The position numbers and the translations under genes are program-made. A DNA stretch of 6,591 nt from an uncultured Opitutaceae bacterium (GTDB lineage: Bacteria; Verrucomicrobiota; Verrucomicrobiia; Opitutales; Opitutaceae). This document shows, piece after piece, positions 6,580 through 6,591 of the stretch (position 1 is its first letter; the number at the start of each line of letters is the position of its first letter). The DNA lies in assembly GCA_937128785.1 (NCBI GenBank), contig CAKZMS010000679.1, positions 1 to 6,591 of the forward strand, read 5' to 3'. The notes beneath the pieces were generated by a model that was not told the origin of the DNA, did no database searches, and was given only the letters and a program-made list of their open reading frames with translations.

Positions 6580-6591
6580 TGGGCTGTAAGC

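Overview
The window carries five protein-coding genes, all on the minus strand and closely packed. From high to low coordinates (the direction of transcription) they are alaS (6411-3439), a TPR-repeat protein (3399-2428), an AlkC-type DNA alkylation repair glycosylase (2425-1319), a DUF5069 protein (1239-787), and the first 263 codons of ispH, which runs off the left edge (790-1). Gaps are 39, 2, 79 and -4 nt, so they probably form one transcription unit, perhaps re-initiated in the 79-nt gap. No rRNA, tRNA, mobile element, CRISPR or convincing terminator was seen. The long plus-strand reading frames are antisense shadows of these genes.

The source looks like a member of the Verrucomicrobiota, perhaps the Opitutae. 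This rests on the DUF5069 protein (a family I associate with Verrucomicrobiota and Planctomycetota), a long AlaS with extra segments, an IspH of the plant/cyanobacterial-like type, moderately high GC, and poor Shine-Dalgarno sequences ahead of every start. The assignment is an inference, not a database result.

The genes do not make one obvious pathway. alaS (tRNA charging) and ispH (last step of the MEP isoprenoid pathway) are housekeeping. AlkC repairs alkylated bases. The TPR and DUF5069 proteins have no assigned reaction. The tightest links are TPR-alkC (2-nt gap) and DUF5069-ispH (ATGA overlap), which suggest translational coupling within each pair.

No dramatic new system is evident. The points most worth a second look are: the roughly 140-residue unrecognised N-terminal extension on IspH; an extra segment of about 80-90 residues in AlaS between its aminoacylation and editing parts; the tight gene pairings; a recurrent CCCTCC (reverse of a Shine-Dalgarno) before three starts; and a 46-codon open frame that begins just after a candidate promoter and overlaps the alaS start.
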